A DNA stretch of 32,064 nt from Bacilli bacterium. Lineage in GTDB: Bacteria; Bacillota_I; Bacilli_A; RF39; UBA660. Position 1 is the first letter of the stretch, and the number at the start of each line of letters is the position of its first letter. The notes below the pieces were generated by a model. That model searched no databases. It saw only the letters and a program-made list of their open reading frames with translations, and was not told the origin of the DNA. Below, piece by piece: positions 22,783 through 31,794 of this stretch. Position numbers and translations under genes: made by a program. The DNA is taken from contig JAFURC010000015.1 in NCBI GenBank assembly GCA_017472015.1, positions 1 through 32,064 on the forward strand. Direction: 5' to 3'.

Positions 22783-23079
22783 ATGGAAACGCTAACAAGT
22801 GCTATTAATGTTCAAGTAGATGCCAGAGATAAAGAAGAAGCAACAAACATATTAAAAGATTTAGGTCTTAATATGAGTACGTTTATAAATATGTCTATTA
22901 AACAAGTTATAAAAAGAGGAGGATTACCTTTTGAAGTAACAAATCCTAAACCAAGTGTTGAATTACTTGAAGCCTTAGAAGAAGGGGAAAAAATTATTCA
23001 AGAATTGGAAAATGGTCAAAGAAAAGGTTATCACAATGTAAGACAAATGTTTGAGGATATTTTAAATGAAAACGATTAG
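22783..23079 (+). CDS. RelB/DinJ family antitoxin (module 2)
   Basis: A 98-aa antitoxin with the same architecture as module 1: ribbon-helix-helix start (AINVQVD, GLNMSTFINMSIKQ) and charged C-terminal tail (ELLEALEEGEKIIQELENGQ). The ATG at 22783 matches the module 1 start; AGAGGTG lies 9 nt upstream, and earlier in-frame starts fall within the promoter. It overlaps the toxin gene by 14 bases. Conservation with module 1 is strong in the first 40 residues and weaker in the toxin-binding tail, so cross-binding between modules is uncertain. Confidence 0.9.
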   Translation: METLTSAINVQVDARDKEEATNILKDLGLNMSTFINMSIKQVIKRGGLPFEVTNPKPSVELLEALEEGEKIIQELENGQRKGYHNVRQMFEDILNEND

Positions 23080-23377
23080 CATAGAAAATACATTGTTAGA
23101 ATTAGATACTACTAATAAATTTGATAAACAATTAAAAAAAATTTTTAAGCAAGGAAAAGACCTTGAAAAATTAATTTCTGTTGTAGAAAAATTAGCTAAC
23201 AAAGGACAATTGGAACCTAAATATAAAGATCATCAACTAATTAATGATAAAACATACAAAGATTGTCGTGAATGCCATATTGAACCTGATTGGTTGCTAA
23301 TCTATAAATACCAAAATGATTCTTTAATACTAGTATTATTTGCAACTGGTACTCATTCTGAATTATTTGATAAATAA
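23066..23377 (+). CDS. YafQ/RelE family toxin (module 2)
   Basis: A 103-aa relative of the module 1 toxin with the same signature: KYKDHQLINDKTY, DCRECHIEPDWLLIY and LFATGTHSELF. The expected action is ribosome-dependent mRNA cleavage. The N-terminus is about 8 residues longer than in module 1 (MKTISIENTLLELDTTNKF), because the start lies inside the antitoxin gene. The residues typical of active YafQ appear intact. Confidence 0.92.
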   Translation: MKTISIENTLLELDTTNKFDKQLKKIFKQGKDLEKLISVVEKLANKGQLEPKYKDHQLINDKTYKDCRECHIEPDWLLIYKYQNDSLILVLFATGTHSELFDK

Positions 23378-23412
23378 GTTAAGACATAAATAAAATCTTG
23401 ACTTATTTTTTT
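23373..23412 (+). terminator. Terminator of toxin-antitoxin module 2
   Basis: AATAAGTTAAGA (23373-23384) pairs with TCTTGACTTATT (23396-23407), one T·G, followed by further T. It lies inside the 46-bp repeats, so the cassette carries its own promoter and terminator. Confidence 0.85.
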
Positions 23413-23435
23413 AGTTATGATAATAAAAGTAGTCA

Positions 23436-23481
23436 TTATTTATAATAACTGTATCTTTGGAATTGATTATAATAATTAAAA
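23436..23481 (+). repeat. 46-bp direct repeat, right copy
   Basis: Exact copy of 22635-22680. Here it is not part of any gene. The 755 bases between the copies hold only the toxin-antitoxin module. From 23482 to the promoter at 23649 the sequence is T-rich and I see nothing else in it. Confidence 0.95.
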
Positions 23482-23648
23482 TAGTAAATTTAATTTGAAA
23501 AAAATTTTTTTCCTATTTTTTTTAATTTATTTTTACTAATCTTTGAATTTGCATATTTAAATTATCTGAATTTTTTGAATTAAAGTTTAATTTTTTATAA
23601 AAATAGAAATTGGTTTAAAAATGTTAATAAAATGTAAATTTACAAAAT

Positions 23649-23676
23649 TTGACATTTTCTATTCTTTCGTTATAAT
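23649..23676 (+). promoter_or_regulatory. Promoter of the surface protein gene
   Basis: TTGACA (23649-23654), 16 bases, TATAAT (23671-23676). Start near 23683, giving a ~37-nt leader. Confidence 0.8.
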
Positions 23677-23719
23677 AGGACTCGTTTCTTGATTTTTTAG
23701 AGAAAGAAAGGAGATTATG

Positions 23720-26700
23720 ATGAAGAAAATATTTATTTTTATATTATGTTTAATTACTTGTTTAATGTTAGATGTTCAGGCAAGTAGTAAATTAAATATG
23801 GAATTTCAAGAAAATATTTATTATGTAAGAAGAGGAGGTGGAGAATATAGTTCGAATATTTTATCGTTTTATACAATTGATGATAAAGTTGTTTATTGTG
23901 TTGAACCAGGAGTATTGGTAACAGATTTTAATTACCAAGAAGAAATTGGTCTTGATAATTTAAATTTAAGTTTAGAAACTAAGGAATTAATTGGTTTAAT
24001 TGGTTATTATGGATATGAATACCCGGGGCATACTACAACAAGATTTAGAATGGCAACTCAGGCTTTGATATGGGAAGTATCAACTAATCATATAGTTGAA
24101 TTTTATACTGAAAGATATGGTTATGGTAATTACATAGATGTATCTTATGAAAAAAATATAATCATGGATTTAGTTAATTCACATCATATAAAACCAACTT
24201 TTGATGGAGATACTTTCAACGGTTATTATAATATGACAATAGCAAGTAGTGATGCTAATAATGTTTTAGATAGTTATGAAGTTTTAGATGATGGTGGTAA
24301 TAGTGTTAAAATTAAAAATAATGAAATAACAATTAATCCTTTAAAAGTTGGTAAAAGTAAAATTATTTTAAAAAAGAAAAAATATGATAATAACCCATCA
24401 ATTCTTTATATCCCAAGTAATGGTACTAGTCAAAAAGTGGCTCATTTAAGAGTAGATATAGATGAATTAGCAACTATTAATTTAAATATTCAAGGTGCTA
24501 AAGTCGAAGTTTTAAAAAAAGATTCTGATACTTTAAATAATCCTATAGGTGATAATAAATTAGGAGGTGCTATCTTTGGTATTTATGATGAAGATAATAA
24601 TTTAATTGATAAAATAGAAACTGATAATGAAGGAAAAGTAAGTAAATATTTAGCTCTTGGTAATTATAAATTGAAAGAAATAGAACCTAGTTATGGTTAT
24701 TTACTTAATTATAAAACTTATGAATTTTCCCTTACTAAAACTGATTTAGTAAGTGAAATAAAAGTTTATGAAGAAGCTATAAAAAAAGATATTACCATAA
24801 AAAAAGTAATGGATAATGAAACTGGAATACTCGATTATGAACCAAATATTACCTTTGATATTTATTTAAAAAGTACTAATAAACTAATAGCAAGTAAAAC
24901 AACCGATCAAAATGGTTATTTAAATATTCGATTACCTTATGGAATTTATATATTTAAACAAAGAAATACAACCGAAGGTTATTTAAAAGCCAATGACTTT
25001 GAAATTGAAATAAACGAAAATACAAAAAATATTGTTCAAAAAGTAGTAGTTAATAAAAAAATAGCAAGTAAAGTAAAAGTTCAAAAAGTTGATCGGGATA
25101 CAGGTGAGAATATTAATTTATCGGGTATTAAATTTAAAATAAAGAATTTAGATACTAATCAATATGTATGTCAAGAAGTAACTTATCCAAATTTAAAAAC
25201 AATATGTGAATTTGAAACAGGATCGGATGGTAGTTTTACAACACCAAAAGGTTTATTTGGTAATTATCAAGTAGAGGAAGTAGAACAAGTAATTCCTGGT
25301 TATAATTTAAATAAACAACCAATTAAATTTACTATATCAAACAAAACAGAATTTCAAAAAAATGAATTTAATGATAATATAATTGTAATTAATTTTCCAA
25401 ATGAAAGGATAAAAGGTAATTTAAAAATAAATAAATTAGGTGAAGAAGTAATAATTGAAGATAAAATTACTTATAATAAAATTCCTCTTCTTGGTGTTAA
25501 ATTTAATTTGTATGCTAAAGAAAACATTTATTTAGGTAATAAATTAGTTTTTAAAAAAGATGAATTAATTGATACTTTAATAACTAATCAAGAAGGAATA
25601 GTTTCTTTAGATAATTTGTATCAAGGTTCTTATTATTTAAAAGAAATAGAAAGTGATAATAATAATTTAATAAGTAATCAACTATATTATTTTGATATAC
25701 CAAAAAATGATCAAGTAGTTCTTAACATAGAAAATTATTTACCTAAAGGATCAATTGAATTAAATAAAATTGATTCAATTACTAAAGAAGGTATATCAAA
25801 TACTTTAATTGCAATTTATAAAGAAGATAAATTAATTTATAAAGGAAAAACTGATAAAGAAGGAAAAATAACTTTAACTAATTTACCAATTGGAACTTAT
25901 TCTATAAAAGAAATTGAAAGTAATCCTGATTATATAAAAAGTGATAGTATATTAGAATTTACTATTAGTGAAGATCAAGAAATAATTAATTTGAGTTTAG
26001 AAAATGAAAAAATAATAACAGGAAGTATTAAGATAAATAAACGAGGTGAAGAATTGGTAATTAATAAGGGAATAACTTATAATAAAGTACCTCTTCATGG
26101 AGTTAAATTTAATTTATATGCTAAAGATGATATTTATTTAGGTAATAAATTAATTCATGAAAAAGATAAATTAATAGAAACTTTAATTACAAATGAAGAT
26201 GGAGTTGCTTCTTTAGATAATTTATATCTTGGCTCATATTATATAGAAGAAATGGAAAGTTCAAATGGAAATTTAGTTAATAAAGAAAGATATTACTTTG
26301 ATCTTACATATAAAGATCAAGATACTGATATTTTAGAAATTATAAATTTAGAAAATTATTTACCTAAAGGATCAATTGAATTAAATAAAATAGATTCAAT
26401 TACTAAAGAAGGTATATCAAATACTTTAATTGCAATTTATAAAAAAGATAAATTAATCTATGAAGGAAAGACTGATACGAATGGTAAGTTAAATTTAACT
26501 AATTTACCAATTGGAACTTATTCTATAAAAGAAATTGAAAGTAATCCTGATTATATAAAAAGTGATAGTGTATTAGAATTTACTATTAGTGAAGATCAAG
26601 AAATAATTAATTTGAGTTTAGAAAATGAAAAAATAGTCCAAGTTATTGAAGTACCTAATACTTCTAAAGATAAAATTGATAAATTGAATGTTATGAGTTT

Positions 26701-26785
26701 TATTTTAATGATAACTGGAATAAGTTTGATATTTTATGTTTTTAAAATAAATGGAGCTGAATGTGAAACAGAATATGTTAAATAA
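23720..26785 (+). CDS. Cell-surface adhesin: thioester domain plus SpaA/Cna-B repeats, sorting signal VPNTS
   Basis: A 1021-aa exported protein. It has a signal peptide (about 1-22), then a TQXA-type thioester domain in which Cys60 (VYCVEPG) and Gln114 (ATQALIW) could form an internal bond used for covalent attachment to host surfaces. From about 250 onward there are SpaA/Cna-B-like beta-sandwich domains, each ending in forms like GTYSIKEIE or GSYYLKEIE; several have the Lys and Glu positions used for isopeptide bonds. The last four form two pairs, a tandem duplication of about 610 bp. The C-terminus has VPNTS (978-982), a hydrophobic helix and a charged tail: a sortase signal differing from LPXTG. 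AAAGGAG is 6 nt before ATG 23720; ATG 23717 is possible. No sortase gene is in the window. Confidence 0.88.
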   Translation: MKKIFIFILCLITCLMLDVQASSKLNMEFQENIYYVRRGGGEYSSNILSFYTIDDKVVYCVEPGVLVTDFNYQEEIGLDNLNLSLETKELIGLIGYYGYEYPGHTTTRFRMATQALIWEVSTNHIVEFYTERYGYGNYIDVSYEKNIIMDLVNSHHIKPTFDGDTFNGYYNMTIASSDANNVLDSYEVLDDGGNSVKIKNNEITINPLKVGKSKIILKKKKYDNNPSILYIPSNGTSQKVAHLRVDIDELATINLNIQGAKVEVLKKDSDTLNNPIGDNKLGGAIFGIYDEDNNLIDKIETDNEGKVSKYLALGNYKLKEIEPSYGYLLNYKTYEFSLTKTDLVSEIKVYEEAIKKDITIKKVMDNETGILDYEPNITFDIYLKSTNKLIASKTTDQNGYLNIRLPYGIYIFKQRNTTEGYLKANDFEIEINENTKNIVQKVVVNKKIASKVKVQKVDRDTGENINLSGIKFKIKNLDTNQYVCQEVTYPNLKTICEFETGSDGSFTTPKGLFGNYQVEEVEQVIPGYNLNKQPIKFTISNKTEFQKNEFNDNIIVINFPNERIKGNLKINKLGEEVIIEDKITYNKIPLLGVKFNLYAKENIYLGNKLVFKKDELIDTLITNQEGIVSLDNLYQGSYYLKEIESDNNNLISNQLYYFDIPKNDQVVLNIENYLPKGSIELNKIDSITKEGISNTLIAIYKEDKLIYKGKTDKEGKITLTNLPIGTYSIKEIESNPDYIKSDSILEFTISEDQEIINLSLENEKIITGSIKINKRGEELVINKGITYNKVPLHGVKFNLYAKDDIYLGNKLIHEKDKLIETLITNEDGVASLDNLYLGSYYIEEMESSNGNLVNKERYYFDLTYKDQDTDILEIINLENYLPKGSIELNKIDSITKEGISNTLIAIYKKDKLIYEGKTDTNGKLNLTNLPIGTYSIKEIESNPDYIKSDSVLEFTISEDQEIINLSLENEKIVQVIEVPNTSKDKIDKLNVMSFILMITGISLIFYVFKINGAECETEYVK

Positions 26786-27746
26786 AAAAAGAAATTTAAA
26801 ACCAGGTGAGATGATTGAACTTTGCTATGACGAAGCATTTAAAATCATGTTTGCCAACACAGAACATTTAGAAATATTAACCGTATTACTATCAAGAATT
26901 CTAAAAATCGAATACAAAGATTTAGAAGGAAAAGTATCTTTATTACCACTTAAAAATTCCAATAAGACAATTGGTGAAAAGAAACAAGAAAAAGATGTTT
27001 TGGTATCTATTAAAACAAGAGATAAATATAAATTAGTTTTAGAAATTAATGTTAAAAAGAAATTTTATGAAAGTGTAACTGATAGAAATTTATATTATTC
27101 ATTTGAAGTTGCTGGAAGAAGTTTACCTGAGGGTGAAAGTTATTCTAATTTAGGAATTACATTATTAATCAATTTTAATACTTATTTTACGGATTTAGAA
27201 AATAAAAAAGTATTTGATGAATATTTACTAAGAAATGAAGAGGGAAATATTCTAAGTAAAAAATTTAAAGTTTTCAATATTAATATTGCTGAATGTCACA
27301 ATCTTTGGTATCATAATGAATATCAAGGGAAATTCGAATTATATGAAGAGGATTTAATGCTTTTATGTGCAGCTATGAAAGTATCAAAACAAGAAGATTT
27401 TAAAAAGATAATAGATTTAGTTCGAATAAAACCTGAAATTAAAGAATTAATGGAAGGAGTGGTATCTACCATGAATGAAAACGAAGAACTTGTAGGAAGT
27501 TACCTTGATTGGAAAGAAGAAAACGAGAAAATTAATCAAGCAATTATTGAAGAAGAAAAAGCTGAAAGTTTTAAAGAAGGTATCAAACAAGGAATAGAAC
27601 AAGGAAATGCAAATAAACAAAAAGAAATTGTTCTTAATATGTATAATAAAAATTTTAAATTAGAAGATATATTATCTATCACTAATTTAACTTTAGAAGA
27701 AGTTGAAACAATTATTAATACATTTAATAATGATACTAATAAATAG
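26751..27746 (+). CDS. Rpn/PD-(D/E)XK family nuclease (transposase-like)
   Basis: A 331-aa protein of the Rpn (recombination-promoting nuclease) group. CYDEAFKIMFAN near the N-terminus is typical, and EKDVLVSIKTRDKYKLVLEINV carries the Asp and Glu of the PD-(D/E)XK core, with Asn where the family usually has Gln. After the core come helical segments and a basic-acidic tail (KEGIKQGIEQG, then a NMYNKNFKLEDILSITNLTLEEVE helix pair) seen in many gut homologues. It overlaps the adhesin gene by 35 bases; GTG at 26763 has a GGAG 6 nt upstream and may be the true start. A terminator follows. Function unproven; possibly DNA mobility or phage defence. Confidence 0.85.
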   Translation: MELNVKQNMLNKKRNLKPGEMIELCYDEAFKIMFANTEHLEILTVLLSRILKIEYKDLEGKVSLLPLKNSNKTIGEKKQEKDVLVSIKTRDKYKLVLEINVKKKFYESVTDRNLYYSFEVAGRSLPEGESYSNLGITLLINFNTYFTDLENKKVFDEYLLRNEEGNILSKKFKVFNINIAECHNLWYHNEYQGKFELYEEDLMLLCAAMKVSKQEDFKKIIDLVRIKPEIKELMEGVVSTMNENEELVGSYLDWKEENEKINQAIIEEEKAESFKEGIKQGIEQGNANKQKEIVLNMYNKNFKLEDILSITNLTLEEVETIINTFNNDTNK

Positions 27747-27781
27747 TAATAATATTATTTAAATTAAAAGGATTTTTAGGA

Positions 27782-27818
27782 AAATGAAGGTAGATCAAAT
27801 TTACTTTCATTTCTTTTT
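27782..27818 (+). terminator. Terminator of the Rpn gene
   Basis: AAATGAAGGTA (27782-27792) pairs with TACTTTCATTT (27802-27812), one G·T, followed by CTTTTT. Confidence 0.8.
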
Positions 27819-27850
27819 AATAACTAATATAAAATTTCATATAATTTAAT

Positions 27851-28588
27851 ATGAATATATTAGCAAGTTTTATATTAACAAGTTTAGCAGGTCTTTCAAC
27901 GATAATTGGTTATTTTATAATTTTTATTAAAGGAAATAAGGATAAAATAATTACCTTTTCTTTATCGTTTGCAAGTGGAGTTATGTTAACTATTTCAATT
28001 ATAGATTTAATTCCATCTTCTTTTAATTATTTAAGTAATTATCATTTATTATTTAGATTATTACTTATAATATTTTTCTTTATATTAGGTATTAACTTAT
28101 CATATTTTATATCTTCGAAAGTAGATAAAGAAAATTCTAATTCTTTAAAAAAAGTTGGAATTATTTCCATGTTAGCAATTGTTTTACATAATATACCTGA
28201 AGGGATTATTACTTTTATGGTTTCAGGAGTTGACTTTAATTTATGAATAAAACTAGCTTTTGCAATTAGTTTACACAATATCCCTGAAGGAATAAGTATA
28301 GCAATTCCTCTTTATTATGCAACAAAAAAGAAATTAAAAACATTCTTTATAGTTTTAATTTCTGGTTTTAGTGAAATATTTGGTGCAATTATATGTTATC
28401 TTTTTCTAAGTAAGTTTGTAAATAACTTTATAATAGGTCTAGTATTTAGTTTAATAGCAGGTATCATGACAACTATTAGTTTAAGAGAATTATTGCCTGA
28501 GTCATTTAAATATCATGAAAATAAAATTTTATATCTTGGCTTTCTAATAGGTAGTTTTGTTATGATTATAAGTCATATTATTATTTAA
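27851..28588 (+). pseudogene. ZIP-family metal transporter interrupted by an in-frame TGA
   Basis: The reading frame encodes a 245-residue ZIP (ZupT-like) transporter of Zn/Fe with about eight membrane helices and both metal-binding signatures, LHNIPEGIITF and SLHNIPEGISIAIP. A single TGA at 28244-28246 falls between them. The frame continues unbroken afterwards (IKLAF, then the second signature) to TAA at 28586-28588. ZIP relatives often have Gly here, so a GGA-to-TGA change is the simplest cause. Sequencing error, strain polymorphism or readthrough remain possible. The ATG has no SD; TATAAT (27840-27845) ends 5 nt before it, so the message would be leaderless. The end overlaps yigZ by 4 bases. 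Confidence 0.85.
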
Positions 28589-29154
28589 AAATAATTATCA
28601 TCAATTATTTGATATTTAAAATTATACGAATCTATTTTTTTTAATATTTCTTCATTTACTAATAAAAGATAAGTAATATCATCTGAATAAATTTTATCTA
28701 TTATATTATTATCATTTATTAAAGTATTTATTACTTTATTATCTGAATAAGAAATAGTTAAACTTATTTTAGATAATTTTTCTAATTTTTTAATATTGGT
28801 ATTTTTTAAACAACTACTACAACTATTAGAATAAGCCCGAATTAGACCACCACTTCCGAGTTTAATACCTCCAAAATAGCGAATAACAAAACAGACAACA
28901 TAGTTTAAGTTATTTTTCTTAAGTACTTCTAAAATAGGCATTCCAGCAGTTCCAGTTGGTTCATTATCATCATTAAATCTTTCTTGATTATTTAGAATAT
29001 ATGCATAACAAATATGGGTTGCATCTTTATATTCTTTTTTTAAATTATTTAAATAATTATTAATTTCAAGGGTTGTTTTAACTTTATAGATATAAGTTAT
29101 AAATTTTGATTTATTAATTATTAGTTCATTATAAGCATTATTTTCAATTATCAT
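28585..29154 (-). CDS. yigZ: YigZ/IMPACT family protein
   Basis: A 189-aa member of the UPF0029/IMPACT family. The N-terminal domain shows KSKFITYIYKVKT, KDATHICYAYIL, DDNEPTGTAGMPIL and the hallmark RYFGGIKLGSGGLIRAYS (about 92-109). A short C-terminal ferredoxin-like domain follows. Eukaryotic IMPACT acts on translation control; the bacterial role is not settled. The start at 29154 has AAAGGAA upstream and matches the family N-terminus; a longer in-frame start at 29202 lacks an SD. It is convergent with the ZIP gene. Confidence 0.9.
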   Translation of the reverse strand: MIIENNAYNELIINKSKFITYIYKVKTTLEINNYLNNLKKEYKDATHICYAYILNNQERFNDDNEPTGTAGMPILEVLKKNNLNYVVCFVIRYFGGIKLGSGGLIRAYSNSCSSCLKNTNIKKLEKLSKISLTISYSDNKVINTLINDNNIIDKIYSDDITYLLLVNEEILKKIDSYNFKYQIIDDNYF

Positions 29155-29331
29155 ATATAAATTCCTTTTCTTCATTATACTATTAAAAAAATATTGTGTC
29201 AAATTGTGTAAAATATAAAATTCAATTTTTAAGAAATATTTATGTTAATTTGAATTTTTCTTTTAGAGAAAAATTCATTTTGAAGTTAAAAAAATAAAAA
29301 AATAAGTAATTTCCCTAGAGAAAATCGATTT

Positions 29332-29382
29332 TTGTATTTTCTAATTATTTTTGCTATAGTTAACTTGTTCATGAGCAAGTTA
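29332..29382 (+). promoter_or_regulatory. Promoter with palindromic operator or leader hairpin
   Basis: TTGTAT (29332-29337), 17 bases, TATAGT (29355-29360) with TGC before the -10. Immediately after it lies a near-perfect 22-bp palindrome (29361-29382; arms TAACTTG and CAAGTTA) that covers the expected start, so it may be an operator. The SD of the next gene follows. Confidence 0.6.
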
Positions 29383-29400
29383 TAGAAAGAAAGGAGATTT

Positions 29401-29601
29401 ATGGAGATACAATTATTTAATAATGCACTAGATTACTTTGAAGGTGTGAAAGAAGGATATCATGAAGGTATTTATGATGGAGTAAGTGAAACTAGAAAAC
29501 AAATTATCTTTAATATGTATAAAAATGATATGTCTTTAGAATTAATTTCTAAGTGTATTAATTTATCATTAGAAGAAATTAAAGAATTATTAAAAAAATA
29601 A
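29401..29601 (+). CDS. Small protein matching the C-terminal tail of Rpn proteins
   Basis: A 66-aa protein with a strong SD (AAAGGAG) and its own promoter. Its sequence parallels the last ~60 residues of the Rpn protein encoded at 26751: an EGVKEGYHEGIYDG stretch, a FNMYKNDMSLELIS helix and an NLSLEEIKELL helix. It lacks the nuclease core. It may be a remnant of a lost Rpn gene or a free regulatory tail that pairs with full-length Rpn proteins; the intact promoter and SD favour an expressed gene. Confidence 0.7.
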   Translation: MEIQLFNNALDYFEGVKEGYHEGIYDGVSETRKQIIFNMYKNDMSLELISKCINLSLEEIKELLKK

Positions 29602-29688
29602 ATTTAAATATAAGTAAACTATATTGATTTTCTAAATTAAAGAAGATACAATTACTTTAGAAGATAGAAGTAGTTTATAAGGAGGATT

Positions 29689-30699
29689 ATGAATAATACA
29701 AAAAAAGATATTGATAAAACATTAGAAAGTGTTTTACAAGACTTGGAAAAACAATTTGGAAAAGGGGCTGTAATGCGACTTGGGGATAATACTCATGCTA
29801 AGGTTGAAGTAGTATCAAGTGGTAGTTTATCTTTAGACATTGCTCTTGGAGCTGGAGGTTATCCTAAGGGAAGAATAATTGAAATATATGGACCAGAGTC
29901 AAGTGGTAAAACAACATTTGCTCTTCATGCGATAGCAGAAGTTCAAAAACTTGGAGGAAGAGCCGCTTTTATTGATGCTGAACATGCGCTTGATCCCGTG
30001 TATGCTAAAAACTTAGGAGTTAATATAAATGAATTATTATTAGCTCAACCAGATACCGGAGAACAAGCCTTAGAAATATGTGAGGCATTAGTTAGAAGTG
30101 ATGCCATTAGCATAGTTGTAATTGACTCAGTTGCCGCTCTTGTTCCTCAAGCAGAAATAGATGGTGAGATGGGAGACAGTCATGTTGGTCTTCAAGCCAG
30201 ATTAATGAGCCAAGCCTTAAGAAAGTTATCTGGAACCATTAATAAAACCAAAACAATTGCTATTTTTATTAATCAATTACGAGAAAAAGTTGGGGTTATG
30301 TTTGGAAACCCAGAAACAACACCAGGTGGTCGTGCATTAAAGTTTTACTCATCAATAAGACTTGATGTCAGGAAAAGTGAACAAATTAAAATAGGTGACT
30401 CAGTCATGGGAAATCGAACTAATATAAAAGTAGTTAAAAACAAAATTGCACCACCATTTAGAATAGCAAGTGTTGATATCATGTATGGTGAAGGAGTAAG
30501 TAAAGAAGGAGAAATTATTGATTTAGGAGTAGAAGCCAATGTAATTGAAAAATCTGGTTCTTGGTTTTCTTATAAAGGAGAAAAACTTGGACAAGGTAAA
30601 GAAAATGTTAAACTTCTTTTAAAACAAAATACTAAGTTAAAAGAAGAAATCGAAAATCAAATAAGAAAATTTTATAATATAAATGAAGAAGAAAAGTAA
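29689..30699 (+). CDS. recA: Recombinase RecA
   Basis: RecA (336 aa, typical) forms ATP-dependent filaments on single-stranded DNA for homologous recombination and the SOS response. Seen are Walker [10 protein letters not shown] (about 69-77), the catalytic-Glu region [12 protein letters not shown], Walker B-like [11 protein letters not shown], loop 1 and 2 segments ([33 protein letters not shown]) and the lysine-rich C-terminal domain. AAGGAGG SD before the ATG. I see no clear LexA-type operator upstream. The next gene starts inside its 3' end. Confidence 0.98.
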   Translation: MNNTKKDIDKTLESVLQDLEKQFGKGAVMRLGDNTHAKVEVVSSGSLSLDIALGAGGYPKGRIIEIYGPESSGKTTFALHAIAEVQKLGGRAAFIDAEHALDPVYAKNLGVNINELLLAQPDTGEQALEICEALVRSDAISIVVIDSVAALVPQAEIDGEMGDSHVGLQARLMSQALRKLSGTINKTKTIAIFINQLREKVGVMFGNPETTPGGRALKFYSSIRLDVRKSEQIKIGDSVMGNRTNIKVVKNKIAPPFRIASVDIMYGEGVSKEGEIIDLGVEANVIEKSGSWFSYKGEKLGQGKENVKLLLKQNTKLKEEIENQIRKFYNINEEEK

Positions 30700-31741
30700 A
30701 AAGGTATTAATGTTTTTAGACTATTACAACATAGGTGGAATAGAAAAAGTTATAAATGATTTAAAATTAAATTTAAATAATTATCAAATAGACATATTAA
30801 CGTTCGTTAATAAAAGTAATAATAAAACAATTGTTTCATTATTAAAGAAAAATTATCGAAATTTCTTTTTAAGAAATATTTTATCTTTAAATAAATTAAA
30901 AAAATATTTAAAAAATAATAACTATGATATTATTCATATTCATTGTTATAATGCCTTTGGGTTAATATATGCTAGAATTGCTAGTAAATATATTAAAAAA
31001 GTTATTATTCATGCTCATAATACTAATATTGATAATGATAAATTTAAAATTAAATTATTAATCAATAATTTAATAAAAAAAATATATAAAAATAATAACT
31101 ATATTTATATAGCTCCAACTATTAATTGTTCTAAATTTTGTTTTAATAAAAAAAGTTTAATAATTCCAAATAGTATTGATTATAATAAATATTATCAAAA
31201 TAATAAAGATAGAATAAAATATAGGAATTTATTTAATATAGATAAAAAAGATATAGTAATAGGTCATATAGGAAGATTTGAAAGTCAAAAGAATCATGAA
31301 TTTATAATTGATATTTTTAATGATATTAACAAATTAAAAAATAATTATAAATTAATTCTTATAGGAGAAGGTAATTTACTTAATAAAATAAAAGATAAAG
31401 TAAATAACTTAAATTTAAATAACAAAGTAATATTTCTAAATAATAGATTAGATATACCTAATTTAATTAATATGTTTGATATTTATTTGTTTCCATCTTT
31501 ATATGAAGGATTCCCAATTTCAGTAATTGAACAACAAGTTAATAATAAAGATGTATATGTATCAGATAAATTAGATAAGTCTATTACTATAAGTAATAAA
31601 ATTCATTTTATTTCTTTAAATAAAACAAGTTTAGAGTGGGCTAAAATAATTATTAATAATAAAAACAATAAATTAATATTAAATAATAAATTAGATATAC
31701 ATAACTATGTAAAGAAAATAGAAGAAATTTATAAAAAATAG
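30683..31741 (+). CDS. Glycosyltransferase, GT4 family
   Basis: A 352-aa GT-B glycosyltransferase. The N-terminal domain starts [17 protein letters not shown], with the Gly-rich acceptor loop; the C-terminal domain has [26 protein letters not shown] and the donor-binding [20 protein letters not shown], with the family's E-x7-E pattern. It probably builds a surface glycan from a nucleotide-sugar; donor and acceptor cannot be read. The start overlaps recA by 17 bases and lacks an SD; ATG 30710 has AAAAGG upstream but would remove the first strand. It is extremely Asn/Lys/Ile-rich, more AT-biased than recA. Confidence 0.88.
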   Translation: MKKKSKKVLMFLDYYNIGGIEKVINDLKLNLNNYQIDILTFVNKSNNKTIVSLLKKNYRNFFLRNILSLNKLKKYLKNNNYDIIHIHCYNAFGLIYARIASKYIKKVIIHAHNTNIDNDKFKIKLLINNLIKKIYKNNNYIYIAPTINCSKFCFNKKSLIIPNSIDYNKYYQNNKDRIKYRNLFNIDKKDIVIGHIGRFESQKNHEFIIDIFNDINKLKNNYKLILIGEGNLLNKIKDKVNNLNLNNKVIFLNNRLDIPNLINMFDIYLFPSLYEGFPISVIEQQVNNKDVYVSDKLDKSITISNKIHFISLNKTSLEWAKIIINNKNNKLILNNKLDIHNYVKKIEEIYKK

Positions 31742-31794
31742 TTGATAAATGTAGAAAAGTATTGTATGATAAATGCATATGATAAGAAAGGTAG

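Noticed and set aside
26751-27746. Active insertion sequence around the Rpn gene
   Set aside because: No terminal inverted repeats or target duplication were seen at its borders.
27851-28588. TGA reassigned to tryptophan as in Mollicutes
   Set aside because: TGG is used at conserved Trp positions throughout, TGA terminates at least three genes, and only this one gene has an internal TGA.
220-30699. AGG or CGG codon reassignment, reported in some uncultivated Bacilli
   Set aside because: AGG falls at conserved Arg positions (TtcA-like CARMRRG, RecA DVRK) and CGG at plausible Arg positions (transketolase NLRGL).
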